A DNA stretch of 55,402 nt from Caryophanon tenue (GTDB taxonomy: Bacteria > Bacillota > Bacilli > Bacillales_A > Planococcaceae): the NCBI RefSeq assembly GCF_001700315.1, contig NZ_MASJ01000034.1:1-55402 (forward strand). Direction: 5' to 3'. Positions 16,468 through 25,227 of the stretch are shown one piece after another (position 1 is the stretch's first letter; each line of letters opens with the position of its first letter). The notes beneath the pieces were generated by a model that saw only the letters and a program-made list of their open reading frames with translations, was not told where the DNA came from and ran no database searches. Position numbers and translations under genes: made by a program.

Positions 16468-17637
16468 TTACCACTTCACAATGATCGACGATTGATGTAT
16501 CGTTTCGCGAATATTAATACCGCGTTGTGCCATCGCATCAATATATACCGCACCAGGCACAGCAATTTCCGGTGGTCGTACGCCACGCTCACTAATCGTG
16601 CCATCTAAAATCATTTGAACAACACTCGAAGCAGTTGCGCCTGTTGTGCGCGACATAGCAGATGTTGCAGACATTGGCTCTTTTTTCACTACGAGTTCAT
16701 ACTCATATGTGACTTGTTCGTCTGCTTTTTCACCGCTTACGATAACGCGTAGTATCGTCGCATCCGCTTCATTACCGAGCGCTAATTTCTCCTTCAATAC
16801 ATCGCGTGTCACATCACGAACGGGCACGAGCTGTCCGTTTACAGACAGTTGATACGCCGCATCTAAAAAACCTAAATCCGTTAATAATTTAAATTTCTCT
16901 GCATGTCCTTTGTAGCGAATTGTTTTGTACGCAAGTGTGTGGACACCTGGGAATGTGCGATGCAACGTTGAAATGCCTCCCGCTGTATAGAAGCACTCTA
17001 AAATACCAAACCCTTCAACGTAAATCGGCTCAATACCACTTAAAGAAGGCTTTAGCTTTTCTTCACCGCGCTCCACTACCATCGTCGGCTTCGTATAATG
17101 GTCAAACATACCGTCTAACGAAAATACATGCGCATATTCAAGCGGCGGTTTCGGATGAATCGGAATACCACCTACATACAGTTTAATGCTTGTTACTTCG
17201 TCCAATTTAGACGCACCGTATCCGACAAGGACATTCGTCATCCCTGGCGCTAACCCCATGTCTGGAATCATGACAATATTTTTAGCTTTTGCCGCTTCAT
17301 CTAGCGCTAAAATACGGTCTGTGACACCATCAATATGTCCACCTAAATCGACTAAATGAACGCCTGTTTCCAATGCCATTTGTGCGACGACTTCATTAAA
17401 CTCATAAAAAAGAGCGTTTACAACAGCTTCTCCGCTCGCAATGACGCGACGTAATTGTCCTTCGTCACGTGCATCCATTTGTACAAACTGAATTTTAGGT
17501 GAATTCAATTGTTCTAATACATCGGCTGTCACCGGCTGCTGGTCTGCTAAAATTACACGCGTTACTTGACTGCTATTCACTAAATCACGAGCAATTTCTC
17601 TCCCCATTAATCCTGCACCTAATACGACAATTTTCAT
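16468..17637 (-). CDS. Saccharopine dehydrogenase family protein
   Basis: 389 residues with an N-terminal Rossmann domain (IVVLGAGLMGREIARDLV, dinucleotide loop GAGLMG at 7-12) and the saccharopine reductase-like block DMGLAPGMTNVLVGYGA. Family members act as saccharopine dehydrogenases (lysine) or related carboxynorspermidine or ornithine enzymes. No lysine-degradation partners are adjacent, so the precise reaction is open. The start has AAAGGAG at a good distance. The gene has no operon partner; the next gene on the strand is separated by 173 bp and a terminator. Confidence 0.8.
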   Translation of the reverse strand: MKIVVLGAGLMGREIARDLVNSSQVTRVILADQQPVTADVLEQLNSPKIQFVQMDARDEGQLRRVIASGEAVVNALFYEFNEVVAQMALETGVHLVDLGGHIDGVTDRILALDEAAKAKNIVMIPDMGLAPGMTNVLVGYGASKLDEVTSIKLYVGGIPIHPKPPLEYAHVFSLDGMFDHYTKPTMVVERGEEKLKPSLSGIEPIYVEGFGILECFYTAGGISTLHRTFPGVHTLAYKTIRYKGHAEKFKLLTDLGFLDAAYQLSVNGQLVPVRDVTRDVLKEKLALGNEADATILRVIVSGEKADEQVTYEYELVVKKEPMSATSAMSRTTGATASSVVQMILDGTISERGVRPPEIAVPGAVYIDAMAQRGINIRETIHQSSIIVKW

Positions 17638-17763
17638 ACATCATGCTCCTTTCTCCCTCATGTAGATTCAAAAGCAAAATAGAAAAAACATCGAAAATTC
17701 AAATAATTTGTACTCTATGTACATTTTCTCTTATATGCGTATATTTCGCAACTACAAGGCAAT

Positions 17764-17799
17764 AAAAAAAGCGCACAGCGAATATTTTTCACTGTGCGT
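17764..17799 (-). terminator. Terminator of the 2-hydroxyacid dehydrogenase gene
   Basis: Arms CGCACAG/CTGTGCG enclose a 13-nt loop and are followed by seven T residues on the minus strand, 11 bp past the stop codon. Confidence 0.75.
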
Positions 17800-17810
17800 T
17801 CAGTATCTCG

Positions 17811-18770
17811 TTATGTGAGTCGGTTTTTCGGCTTATCATCAGCTAAAAATGTGAGCAATGCTTCTAAATTTGTTGCGAGCATCGCATGACGTGCTTTAAC
17901 GCTCGCACTCGCAATATGCGGTAATGCGACAACATTTGGTAATGTTAACAGCGGATGATCAAGCGACACTGGTTCCTCTTGGAATACATCTAATCCTGCC
18001 GCCCAAATATCGCCGTTTTTCAACGCTTCATATAATGCATGCTCATCGACAATCCCACCGCGTGACACATTAATAAAAATAGCGCTCTCCTTCATTTGCT
18101 TAAGCTGCGGTGCCGAAATTAAATGATGTGTCTCCGACGTGTATGGTGTTAATACCATAACAAAATCAGACTCTGCTAATAATTCGTCCAACGCTCGGTA
18201 CTGAAAACCATACATTTCCTCGTCCTCGTATTTACGATTTCGGTTATGATAGAGCACTTGCATATCAAAGCCTTTTGCGCGTCTGGCAACTGCTGAACCG
18301 ATGCGTCCCATCCCAATAATACCTAATGTTGAACCGGACACTTCCATTCCAGTTAAGAGCATTGGTGACCAGTTTTTCCATTTACCTGCACGTAAATAAT
18401 CCGCACTTTCAACAAGTCTACGGGCTGTCGCAATTAATAAGCCAAATGCTAAATCAGCCGTAGCGTTCGTTAATACATTCGGCGTGTTTGTTGCAATAAT
18501 CCCCCGCTCTTTTATTGTAGAAATGGCCAAATTATTATACCCTACCGCTAAATTTGCGACCATTTGAAGCTTCGGTGCATGCATGAGTAACTCTTCATCA
18601 ATTTTGTCCTCTAACGTACTCCAAATCACTTCCGCTTCGGCTGCTTCTGCTAAAAATTTGTCACGGGGCATTGCCGTTTCGATTTCCGTCCACTCGACGA
18701 CATGTGCCACTTCTCGAAGCGGTGCTACAAATTGCTCTGGAAACTTGCGTGTAATTAATAGTTTTTTCAT
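17811..18770 (-). CDS. D-2-hydroxyacid dehydrogenase (glyoxylate/hydroxypyruvate/2-ketogluconate reductase type)
   Basis: 319 residues. NAD(P)-binding loop GIIGMGRIGSAVARRA is near residue 150. The catalytic triad is present: Arg in INVSRGGIVDE, Glu in VFQEEP and His in PHIASAS. Just after the glycine loop, the cofactor-selecting region reads LYHNRNRK, whose basic residues suggest NADPH preference. Likely substrates are glyoxylate, hydroxypyruvate or 2-ketogluconate. It appears monocistronic. Confidence 0.85.
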   Translation of the reverse strand: MKKLLITRKFPEQFVAPLREVAHVVEWTEIETAMPRDKFLAEAAEAEVIWSTLEDKIDEELLMHAPKLQMVANLAVGYNNLAISTIKERGIIATNTPNVLTNATADLAFGLLIATARRLVESADYLRAGKWKNWSPMLLTGMEVSGSTLGIIGMGRIGSAVARRAKGFDMQVLYHNRNRKYEDEEMYGFQYRALDELLAESDFVMVLTPYTSETHHLISAPQLKQMKESAIFINVSRGGIVDEHALYEALKNGDIWAAGLDVFQEEPVSLDHPLLTLPNVVALPHIASASVKARHAMLATNLEALLTFLADDKPKNRLT

Positions 18771-18857
18771 CGCTTTCCCACCCTCAGACGATTTATTCTT
18801 TATTATGTTCTCGTTATTTTGTAAAAACCCTTTAAATCCTCGTGAAAAAGAACATGA

Positions 18858-18892
18858 AAATGCTATTTGACCGTCATTGTGTCAAATAGCAT
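18858..18892 (-). terminator. Terminator of the two-component operon
   Basis: A perfect 12-bp inverted repeat (arms 18860-18871 and 18881-18892) with a 9-nt loop and a short T-rich tail on the minus strand lies directly after the histidine kinase stop codon. Confidence 0.7.
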
Positions 18893-18896
18893 CTCC

Positions 18897-21086
18897 TTAA
18901 TATGCGGTTGGTAATGTAATCGTTACTTTAAATACATCACCGTCTACATCAATATCCATCATGCCGTCATGTAAATCAACAATGGATTGTGCAATCGCTA
19001 ACCCTAGCCCTGAACCTTCCGTATGTCGTGAAGCGTCGCCACGTTTAAAACGTTCTAAAAGTTCATTCGGGTCTTCTGGTAATTCATAACGCGTAATATT
19101 TTTGACGGTAATTTCTGCATGTAAATTTTCCGTTTGGCGTAATGTCACATACACACGCGTATGTGGCAATGAATACTTCGCGGCATTCACCAGTAAATTA
19201 TCTAGTACACGCCACCATTTTTGTCCGTCTATATACGTAATGACCGGCGCATTTGGCAATGTCAATCTACACTCAACAGCTGCAGCATCTAACATTTCTT
19301 GTTGTTCTGCGACCGCTTGCTGAAGCAACTGCGTTAAATCAACGCGCGTGCGCTCCAGCTCCACATTACCCGTTGCCATTTTTGATACTTCAAATAAATC
19401 TTCAATTAAATTTTTCAGGCGCTGTGATTTCTTTTCAAGTACGTCCACATATTGCATACGCTCCTCATCCGATAAATTCGGTAGCTTTAGTAAATCTGTG
19501 TACGTAATAATCGACGTTAACGGTGTTCGTAAATCATGGCTTACATTTGAAATAAGTTCCGTTTTTAAACGTTCACTTTTTTGTTGTGCTTGTTGCGAGC
19601 CTTGTAACCCTTCATGTAAATCATTTAAATGTTTCGCATGTTGTGCAAAAGCCGAATGACCACGCTCCGGTATTTTTTTAGATGACCCTTCTAACCAATC
19701 GCTCGTTTGTTTCATCATGCGGTTGAGATACCCCATACGCATAATAAATAGCCCCATTGACGGAACGCCGACTAAAAAGCTCAAGAAAAATAAGAAGAAG
19801 AAAAATTCACCACCGCGTACCATTAAACCAATAAATGCTGCACCGCTCATAAAAACACAAACCAGTAAAAGCATCGTTTGCATCGCGATTGAACGCTGTA
19901 AGAAGAAATCCCCACTATTCGCTAAAAAACGGTATAACAAGCTATGGTTAATTGTTTGGCGTAGGCGTTTTTCCGTTGAAATGCTTTGAAAAATCCAACC
20001 GCTTAACGCTAAAATAACACCCGTGAAAAATAGCAGTAAGGCACTTTCTAACACGAAGGCTGCAATAGTGCCGAAACGGCTTAAATTAAATGTATGCAGT
20101 AGATGGTCAAGTAGTAATGATGCCGTAATAAATACCGCATACACCGCAATGGCCAGTCCTACAAGTTGCACATCAATGGGCCAACGCTGAATAATTTCTC
20201 TTACATAGACTGGCTGTTGCCAATCTGAACGAACAGGTCGTGCAATCGTTAATAGCATTACGCCACTTATTAAGCCACCAATGACGATAAGCCATAATAA
20301 TATTTTGCCACGTTGGAACTGTTGATAGTCTAACGCCGTAATACTATCTTCAATCGGGCTTTCTAAAATACGCCATGTACCGGTATATTGTTCCACTGTT
20401 TGCAAATTATTTGAAAATGTCATGTCCGTAGCATGTTGTGTGTATGTGCCCTTACCGACATAATAATGGTTTGTGCTAAATGGACGATGATTGCCGCCAT
20501 AAGAAGCACTATAAATATCATCGACTTCTTCTGAACCAACGCTTTCAAAAATTTCGCCCGTTTGCACATGTTCAAAGGCGTACGCAAAATTCGCATACGT
20601 TGCTAAAAACTGCTGGCGCTCCTCATTAAAATCTTCCATATATAAACGGACAATTTCTTGTTTATCCGCTAATATTTTTTGACGTACGTGCTCATCATCT
20701 GCAAAGTTCGTTGTAATATCATCAATTTTTGCGTCACGCTCTGTTGTTAAGCGTTGTTTGACAACATCATTTGCTTCTGTTAATAAGTCTTCGTATTGTG
20801 CTTCGATGCTTTCAATTTGCGCTTCCATTGAGCCATAAAAATCACGGTGTTTATCGATTTCCTCATCGCTAACGGTCAAATTCCGCAACAGCACTTCTTC
20901 ATTTGGTGGATGCAATATAAATTGAGATAACCCTTTTTCAAATTCATCTTTTGTCGCTAAAAATGATGGTGAATCAAAGTAAGACGACGTTAAATAACGT
21001 TCTTCTGTCAATAATGCATTCACAGAGAAGAATAAAAAGGCACAGCAAATTAATGTGACCCAAATGCGGACAGTATTCGACATCAT
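18897..21086 (-). CDS. Membrane sensor histidine kinase
   Basis: 729 residues. One N-terminal helix (about 7-25) is followed by a long extracytoplasmic domain (about 26-260) rich in acidic helices, then five further membrane helices (about 260-285, 305-330, 340-365, 400-420 and 425-445). The cytoplasmic part has HisKA with NVSHDLRTPLTSI (phosphoacceptor His517), then HATPase with N-box NLLVNAAKYS and G-box GSGLGLAIAQS. The acidic extracellular region is large for this class, so an envelope or ion signal is possible. AAGGAGG precedes the start. The response regulator and a small membrane peptide lie immediately upstream in the same transcript. Confidence 0.9.
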   Translation of the reverse strand: MMSNTVRIWVTLICCAFLFFSVNALLTEERYLTSSYFDSPSFLATKDEFEKGLSQFILHPPNEEVLLRNLTVSDEEIDKHRDFYGSMEAQIESIEAQYEDLLTEANDVVKQRLTTERDAKIDDITTNFADDEHVRQKILADKQEIVRLYMEDFNEERQQFLATYANFAYAFEHVQTGEIFESVGSEEVDDIYSASYGGNHRPFSTNHYYVGKGTYTQHATDMTFSNNLQTVEQYTGTWRILESPIEDSITALDYQQFQRGKILLWLIVIGGLISGVMLLTIARPVRSDWQQPVYVREIIQRWPIDVQLVGLAIAVYAVFITASLLLDHLLHTFNLSRFGTIAAFVLESALLLFFTGVILALSGWIFQSISTEKRLRQTINHSLLYRFLANSGDFFLQRSIAMQTMLLLVCVFMSGAAFIGLMVRGGEFFFFLFFLSFLVGVPSMGLFIMRMGYLNRMMKQTSDWLEGSSKKIPERGHSAFAQHAKHLNDLHEGLQGSQQAQQKSERLKTELISNVSHDLRTPLTSIITYTDLLKLPNLSDEERMQYVDVLEKKSQRLKNLIEDLFEVSKMATGNVELERTRVDLTQLLQQAVAEQQEMLDAAAVECRLTLPNAPVITYIDGQKWWRVLDNLLVNAAKYSLPHTRVYVTLRQTENLHAEITVKNITRYELPEDPNELLERFKRGDASRHTEGSGLGLAIAQSIVDLHDGMMDIDVDGDVFKVTITLPTAY

Positions 21087-21104
21087 CTTCCTCCTTTTGT
21101 TGTA

Positions 21105-21239
21105 CTAAAAACGCCAACGAATTTGTTCAATGGTTGAAGCATATGTCGTCAACGTGGTAATCGATAATTGGACCAACTCAACAGCGCCGACCATCACACA
21201 TCCGATGAGTATATATTGTAACAAGCGTTTATTTTTCAA
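21105..21239 (-). CDS. Small membrane peptide between response regulator and histidine kinase
   Basis: A 44-codon open frame starts at a TTG (21237-21239) that overlaps the last codons of the response regulator and ends 18 bp before the kinase start. A G-rich stretch (GGGGAGTGGGG) lies at suitable distance upstream of the TTG. The product begins with basic residues (KNKR), has one hydrophobic segment (LLQYILIGCVMVGAVELVQL) and ends with IRWRF. It has the shape of a single-span membrane microprotein and would be translationally coupled with its neighbours. It fills almost the entire 142-bp gap. No family is recognised; its reality depends on conservation. Confidence 0.5.
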   Translation of the reverse strand: MKNKRLLQYILIGCVMVGAVELVQLSITTLTTYASTIEQIRWRF

Positions 21240-21921
21240 TTTTATACCCCACTCCCCAAACAACTTTTAAATAACGTGGATTTTTCGGGTCTTGCTCGAT
21301 TTTCTCACGAATTTTACGAATGTGAACCGCCACAATATTTTCAGCATTGTACGCTTCTTCATTCCAGACACGCTCGTAAATTTCTTGAATGGAAAAGACG
21401 CGCCCAGCATTTTTCAGTAGTAATTCTGTAATTTTAAACTCAATAGGCGTTAGCTTTACCGATACACCATCTACCGTTACATCCTTCGCTTCACTATTCA
21501 GTACAAGTCCACCTACTGCAACTTGACTAGTCTGCTCCTCGTATGTGCCAAGCTGTACGTAACGACGTAGCTGTGACTTCACACGCGCTAACAGTTCCAT
21601 CGGGTGAAATGGCTTTGTCACATAATCGTCTGCCCCAATCGATAAGCCATGAATTTTATCGGTATCTTCCGCTTTTGCACTGAGCATAATAATCGGGATA
21701 TTACGTTCTGCACGAATTTTAAATGTCGCTGTAATGCCGTCCATTTGTGGCATCATAATATCTAAAATAATTAAATGTATCGTTTCTTGTTCTAATAGCT
21801 GTAGTGCCTCTAAGCCATTTGATGCTTTTAATACTCGATAGCCGTCATTTTTCAAATAAATTTCGATACCATCGCGAATATCTTGGTCATCGTCCGTTAC
21901 TAAGATGGTTAGTTGTGTCAT
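21229..21921 (-). CDS. OmpR/PhoB-family response regulator
   Basis: 230 residues from ATG 21921 (GAGGTG site); GTG and ATG codons just upstream are too close to that site. The receiver domain has the acidic pocket TDDDQD, phosphoacceptor Asp54 (LDIMMPQMDG), the switch Ser in MLSAKAE and Lys in YVTKPF. The winged-helix output domain (about 135-230) ends with VAVHIRKIREKI and VWGVGYKIEK. It is the first gene of a three-gene minus-strand operon with the small peptide and the kinase. Confidence 0.92.
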   Translation of the reverse strand: MTQLTILVTDDDQDIRDGIEIYLKNDGYRVLKASNGLEALQLLEQETIHLIILDIMMPQMDGITATFKIRAERNIPIIMLSAKAEDTDKIHGLSIGADDYVTKPFHPMELLARVKSQLRRYVQLGTYEEQTSQVAVGGLVLNSEAKDVTVDGVSVKLTPIEFKITELLLKNAGRVFSIQEIYERVWNEEAYNAENIVAVHIRKIREKIEQDPKNPRYLKVVWGVGYKIEK

Positions 21922-22039
21922 ATCCATCACCTCTATTATTTATTGTAGTCAACAATTCTTAATGAATGTCATATGAAATTCTGAAGATTTCCTTAAGATT
22001 AGCGTAGCACTCCTTTTACGCAAAAACGACCTTTTCGTA

Positions 22040-22045
22040 TATAAT
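22040..22045 (+). promoter_or_regulatory. Candidate -10 element for the excisionase-like gene
   Basis: A perfect TATAAT lies 55 bp upstream of the start codon. The corresponding -35 region (near 22015-22022) matches poorly, so the assignment is tentative. Confidence 0.4.
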
Positions 22046-22099
22046 ATAAAGAAGAACGCTATAACGCGTTACTACACATGACGAAGGAGGCAAAATCCG

Positions 22100-22333
22100 A
22101 TGTATTACAAAACAGTTGAACAAACAGCCGAGGATTTAGGGATGCCGCAGTCGCAGGTGTTAAAGTATATTTATGAAGGTCGCATTCGTGCTGTTTTTGA
22201 CGGAGAACAATTTGTCATTAATAGCGCACAGTTTGATACGTACTATGAACAGCTAGAACGTATCCGTGAAGAAATTGAAATTTGGCGAAATACGCCAATT
22301 CCTGAAGACATGGATGTCAAAGACGAAGATTAA
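22100..22333 (+). CDS. Excisionase-family helix-turn-helix protein
   Basis: 77 residues. The N-terminal MerR/excisionase-like winged helix is evident: KTVEQTAEDLGMPQSQVLKY, then YEGRIRAVFDGEQFVI. A predicted helical tail (FDTYYEQLERIREEIEIW) and acidic C-terminus follow. No recombinase or phage gene lies nearby, so it is probably a small chromosomal DNA-binding protein, not a mobile-element excisionase. AAGGAGG is well placed. The gene ends in its own terminator. Confidence 0.75.
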   Translation: MYYKTVEQTAEDLGMPQSQVLKYIYEGRIRAVFDGEQFVINSAQFDTYYEQLERIREEIEIWRNTPIPEDMDVKDED

Positions 22334-22346
22334 TAACATCATCACA

Positions 22347-22387
22347 AAAAAGGGTGTCCACCTACAAGTCATGTGGACTCCCTTTTA
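22347..22387 (+). terminator. Terminator of the excisionase-like gene
   Basis: Arms AAGGG-GTCCAC and GTGGAC-CCCTT, with symmetric single-base bulges, enclose an 11-nt loop and are followed by TTTT. Confidence 0.7.
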
Positions 22388-22435
22388 TGCTCTTTATTTT
22401 CTGCGTGATGGAAAGATTGAAGGAGGAATACATAG

Positions 22436-23584
22436 ATGTTTATCCAATCAGAAATTGTAACAGAGTGGCTACAGCGTTTAGACACGCATAAAGCGTTCTT
22501 TACCGAGCAAGCTGCGTATCGCGATGAAACACGTACCTTTCCTGCTGAGCAACTACACTGGCTCGCAGAACAAGGCTACAGTGCATTAACATTGCCAAAA
22601 CAGTACGGTGGGCAAGGATTAACGGTAAGCGATATGGTAGTCCTCCAAGAAAAGCTTGCCACATTTGATGGCTCGACCGCTCTTGCAATTGGCTGGCAAC
22701 TCGGCGTTGTTGGTGATTTATTCGAACAGCATACATGGGAGGATGCCACACTGATGGCATTAGCGACGAATATTAAAGAAGGCGCACTCATTAACCGCAA
22801 TGCAAGCGAACGCGCTACCGGTAGCCCTATGCGTGGCGGTCGCCCTGAAACGACAGCACAAAAAGTCGGCGATACCTGGGTGTTAAACGGACATAAAGTA
22901 TTCGCCACAACATCGCCCGTTTTACACTATTTTGTTGTGAGTGCATGGGTCGAAGAAAAACAGGCTATTTGTCATTTCCTTGTGCCACATGATTCAGAAG
23001 GTTTATCACTGCAACAAACATGGAACACAGTCGGCATGCGTGCGACAGCGAGTGATGACTTGCTGTTACAGAACGTTACATTACCGCTCCATGCGCTTGT
23101 AGAAGTACAACAAGTGCCACATACAGCACGGATTAACGGATGGCTTTTACATATTCCAGCTTGCTATTTAGGCATTGCCCAAGCAGCGCGTGATTATGCA
23201 CTCCACTATGCGACCACGTACTCACCAAATAGTATTCAAGGGACGATTAGCGATTTACCGAATGTCAAAACACATATTGGTCATATGGAACAGGAATTGA
23301 TGGAAATGCGTCACTTCCTTTACAGCGCAGCACGTCTTTATGATGATGTACACCAGCGTCCATTGTTAACAAATGAACTCAATGCCGCAAAAACAAAGGT
23401 GATGAACGGTGCGATTCAAGTGATTGATATTGCGATGCGTATTTGTGGTGCACATAGCTTACAAATGGATTGCCCATTACAGCGCTATTATCGCGATATT
23501 CGCGCAGGTTTACACAATCCACCGATGGAAGATATGGTCGTGTTAAAACTGGCAGAAACTGCGATTGCTAATGCAAAAAAATGA
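22436..23584 (+). CDS. Acyl-CoA dehydrogenase-fold flavoprotein (Acyl-CoA_dh_2/DszC-like)
   Basis: 382 residues. The N-terminal domain (LTLPKQYGGQGLTVSDMVVL) and middle domain (VLNGHKVFATTSPVLHYFVV, then NTVGMRATASDDLLLQNV) fit the acyl-CoA dehydrogenase superfamily. The C-terminal domain has AMRICGAHSLQMDCPLQRYY followed by RDIRAGLHNPPMED. The usual catalytic Glu in a YEGT-type motif is not seen, which points to the Acyl-CoA_dh_2 group that includes flavin-dependent oxygenases such as DszC and SfnC. It might thus be a reduced-flavin monooxygenase. AGGAGG precedes the start. No operon partner is obvious. Confidence 0.75.
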   Translation: MFIQSEIVTEWLQRLDTHKAFFTEQAAYRDETRTFPAEQLHWLAEQGYSALTLPKQYGGQGLTVSDMVVLQEKLATFDGSTALAIGWQLGVVGDLFEQHTWEDATLMALATNIKEGALINRNASERATGSPMRGGRPETTAQKVGDTWVLNGHKVFATTSPVLHYFVVSAWVEEKQAICHFLVPHDSEGLSLQQTWNTVGMRATASDDLLLQNVTLPLHALVEVQQVPHTARINGWLLHIPACYLGIAQAARDYALHYATTYSPNSIQGTISDLPNVKTHIGHMEQELMEMRHFLYSAARLYDDVHQRPLLTNELNAAKTKVMNGAIQVIDIAMRICGAHSLQMDCPLQRYYRDIRAGLHNPPMEDMVVLKLAETAIANAKK

Positions 23585-23640
23585 AACCATTTTAAAAAGT
23601 TTTACGTACATAAGCTATGACATGATGAGGAGGAACAATA

Positions 23641-23961
23641 ATGATTACTTCTACAACAAGCACGTTACAAGGAAAAACAATCGATACATACCACGGGGTT
23701 GTAAGTGGTGAAGCTATTATGGGCGCAAATATCGTGCGTGATTTATTTGCATCGGTTACAGATGTTATTGGTGGCCGTTCAGCAGCATATGAAGATAAAT
23801 TAGTCGAAAGCCGTGAAGTGGCGATGAAAGAAATGTTAGAGCGCGCGCAAGCAATGGGGGCAAATGCAGTTATCGGCATTAACCTAGATTTCGAAACAAT
23901 CGGTCAAGGTATGATGATGTGTATCGCAACAGGTACAGCTGTCACATACCGCAACGCGTAA
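23641..23961 (+). CDS. YbjQ/DUF74 family protein
   Basis: 106 residues, with the family blocks VVSGEAIMGANIVRDLFASV, GGRSAAYEDKL and ANAVIGINLDFETIGQG. The family is sometimes described as heavy-metal binding and forms pentameric rings in structures, but its biological role is unclear. AGGAGG precedes the ATG, and a terminator follows four bases after the stop. Confidence 0.88.
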   Translation: MITSTTSTLQGKTIDTYHGVVSGEAIMGANIVRDLFASVTDVIGGRSAAYEDKLVESREVAMKEMLERAQAMGANAVIGINLDFETIGQGMMMCIATGTAVTYRNA

Positions 23962-23964
23962 TAT

Positions 23965-24002
23965 AAAAAGCAGTTGGAGAATCAATTCTCCAACTGCTTT
24001 TC
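23965..24002. terminator. Bidirectional terminator
   Basis: A near-perfect 16-bp inverted repeat (AAAAGCAGTTGGAGAA and its complement) with a short loop separates the convergent YbjQ and homoserine dehydrogenase genes. Confidence 0.8.
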
Positions 24003-24004
24003 CA

Positions 24005-24991
24005 TTAAATCGACACCGTAAATCCGGCACGTTTCCCAATAATTTCTGCGTAATCTTCCACCATTACACTTGCTGTCGGATACATCCCTGCCCCTGGACC
24101 CGTTACCGTTAATGTACCAATATAGTTTGTCTCCATTGCGACTGCGTTAAACACGTCGTCAATTGGATACAATGGATGCTCTGGGCCAACAAGAAGCGGT
24201 GCTACTTTCCCAACGATGTCACCTTGCTCATTCTGCTCAACCTCTGCCACGTGACGATAGCGAAGACCATTTGCCTTAGCTTGCTCTAAATCAGTCGCTG
24301 TTAATGTATCAATGCCAATCACTTCAACGTCATCCCAGTTTGGTTGTTCGCCAAATGCTAAATCCGATAACACCATCAGCTTTTTAAATGCATCTTGTCC
24401 AGATACGTCATTGAATGGGTCCGCTTCTGCATACCCTAAACGTTGTGCCTCTGCTAACGCTTCATCATACGTCCAATTTTCCTGACGCATCTTTGTTAAC
24501 ATATAGTTCGTTGTGCCGTTTAAAATCCCTTGAATACGATGTACATCATTTACAAGTAAAATATTTTTCATCGTTTTAATGACTGGCACACCACCTGCTA
24601 CAGTCGCTTCATAGCCAACGTGGACACCTTTTGTTTTCGCTAGCGCTTGAAGTTCCATACCATGTTTCGCAAACATCACTTTATTTGCCGTTACAACATG
24701 GCAACGTTGCTCAATCGCTTTCTTTAAATATGTATAGGCAGGTTCTTCGTTTACAATTGCCTCAAATACAACTTGTAATCCCTCTACCGCTAATACATCC
24801 TCATATGAATCTGTTAATAAGTGCGCTGTCCCCTCAACACGTTCGTTATTCGGGTTGCGTACTAAAATTTTTGCAATCTCTAGCTCTACTCCTAGCTTTG
24901 CTTTTAGTTCTGCACGCTTTTCATTTACGATATGATAAATTCCTTGCCCTACTGTACCAAAGCCTAAGATAGCCGCCTTAATTGTCGCCAT
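24005..24991 (-). CDS. hom: Homoserine dehydrogenase, short form
   Basis: 328 residues from ATG 24991 behind GGAGGAG; a longer reading to 25036 is not supported. Motifs: ILGFGTVGQGI (NADP loop), TANKVMFAKHG (catalytic-region Lys), GILNGTTNYMLTKM and EADPFNDVSGQDAFKKL. It reduces aspartate semialdehyde to homoserine for threonine and methionine. It lacks the C-terminal ACT domain of the roughly 430-residue B. subtilis enzyme, so threonine feedback at that domain is not expected. thrC and thrB are not adjacent, so it stands alone. Upstream a small dyad (AAGGAA/TTCCTT, 25082-25097) could be an operator. Confidence 0.88.
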   Translation of the reverse strand: MATIKAAILGFGTVGQGIYHIVNEKRAELKAKLGVELEIAKILVRNPNNERVEGTAHLLTDSYEDVLAVEGLQVVFEAIVNEEPAYTYLKKAIEQRCHVVTANKVMFAKHGMELQALAKTKGVHVGYEATVAGGVPVIKTMKNILLVNDVHRIQGILNGTTNYMLTKMRQENWTYDEALAEAQRLGYAEADPFNDVSGQDAFKKLMVLSDLAFGEQPNWDDVEVIGIDTLTATDLEQAKANGLRYRHVAEVEQNEQGDIVGKVAPLLVGPEHPLYPIDDVFNAVAMETNYIGTLTVTGPGAGMYPTASVMVEDYAEIIGKRAGFTVSI

Positions 24992-25081
24992 ACGTTTTCT
25001 CCTCCAACATCTCTCATTCAAGTTCGAACAATTCAAAAAATTACTTAAAGAGAATTTTACATTACTTCTCTATCATATAGC

Positions 25082-25097
25082 AAGGAAAATCTTCCTT
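25082..25097. promoter_or_regulatory. Short dyad between hom and the divergent unknown gene
   Basis: AAGGAA-AATC-TTCCTT forms a small palindrome in the 236-bp divergent intergenic region. It lies near a possible hom promoter on the minus strand. It is a candidate operator only. Confidence 0.25.
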
Positions 25098-25227
25098 AGA
25101 AAAACAACTGTCTTTTCTAGAAAGTCAAAATTTATATTATTTTCTCACTTTTATACGATAAAGGTCCGAATATGTCCTTGCCATCATGATTTAATGGACG
25201 AAATTGGATAATATAGGAGGAACTATT

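Noticed and set aside
22100-22333. Phage or integrative element excisionase
   Set aside because: No integrase, attachment-site repeat or other mobile gene nearby; the neighbours are ordinary chromosomal genes.
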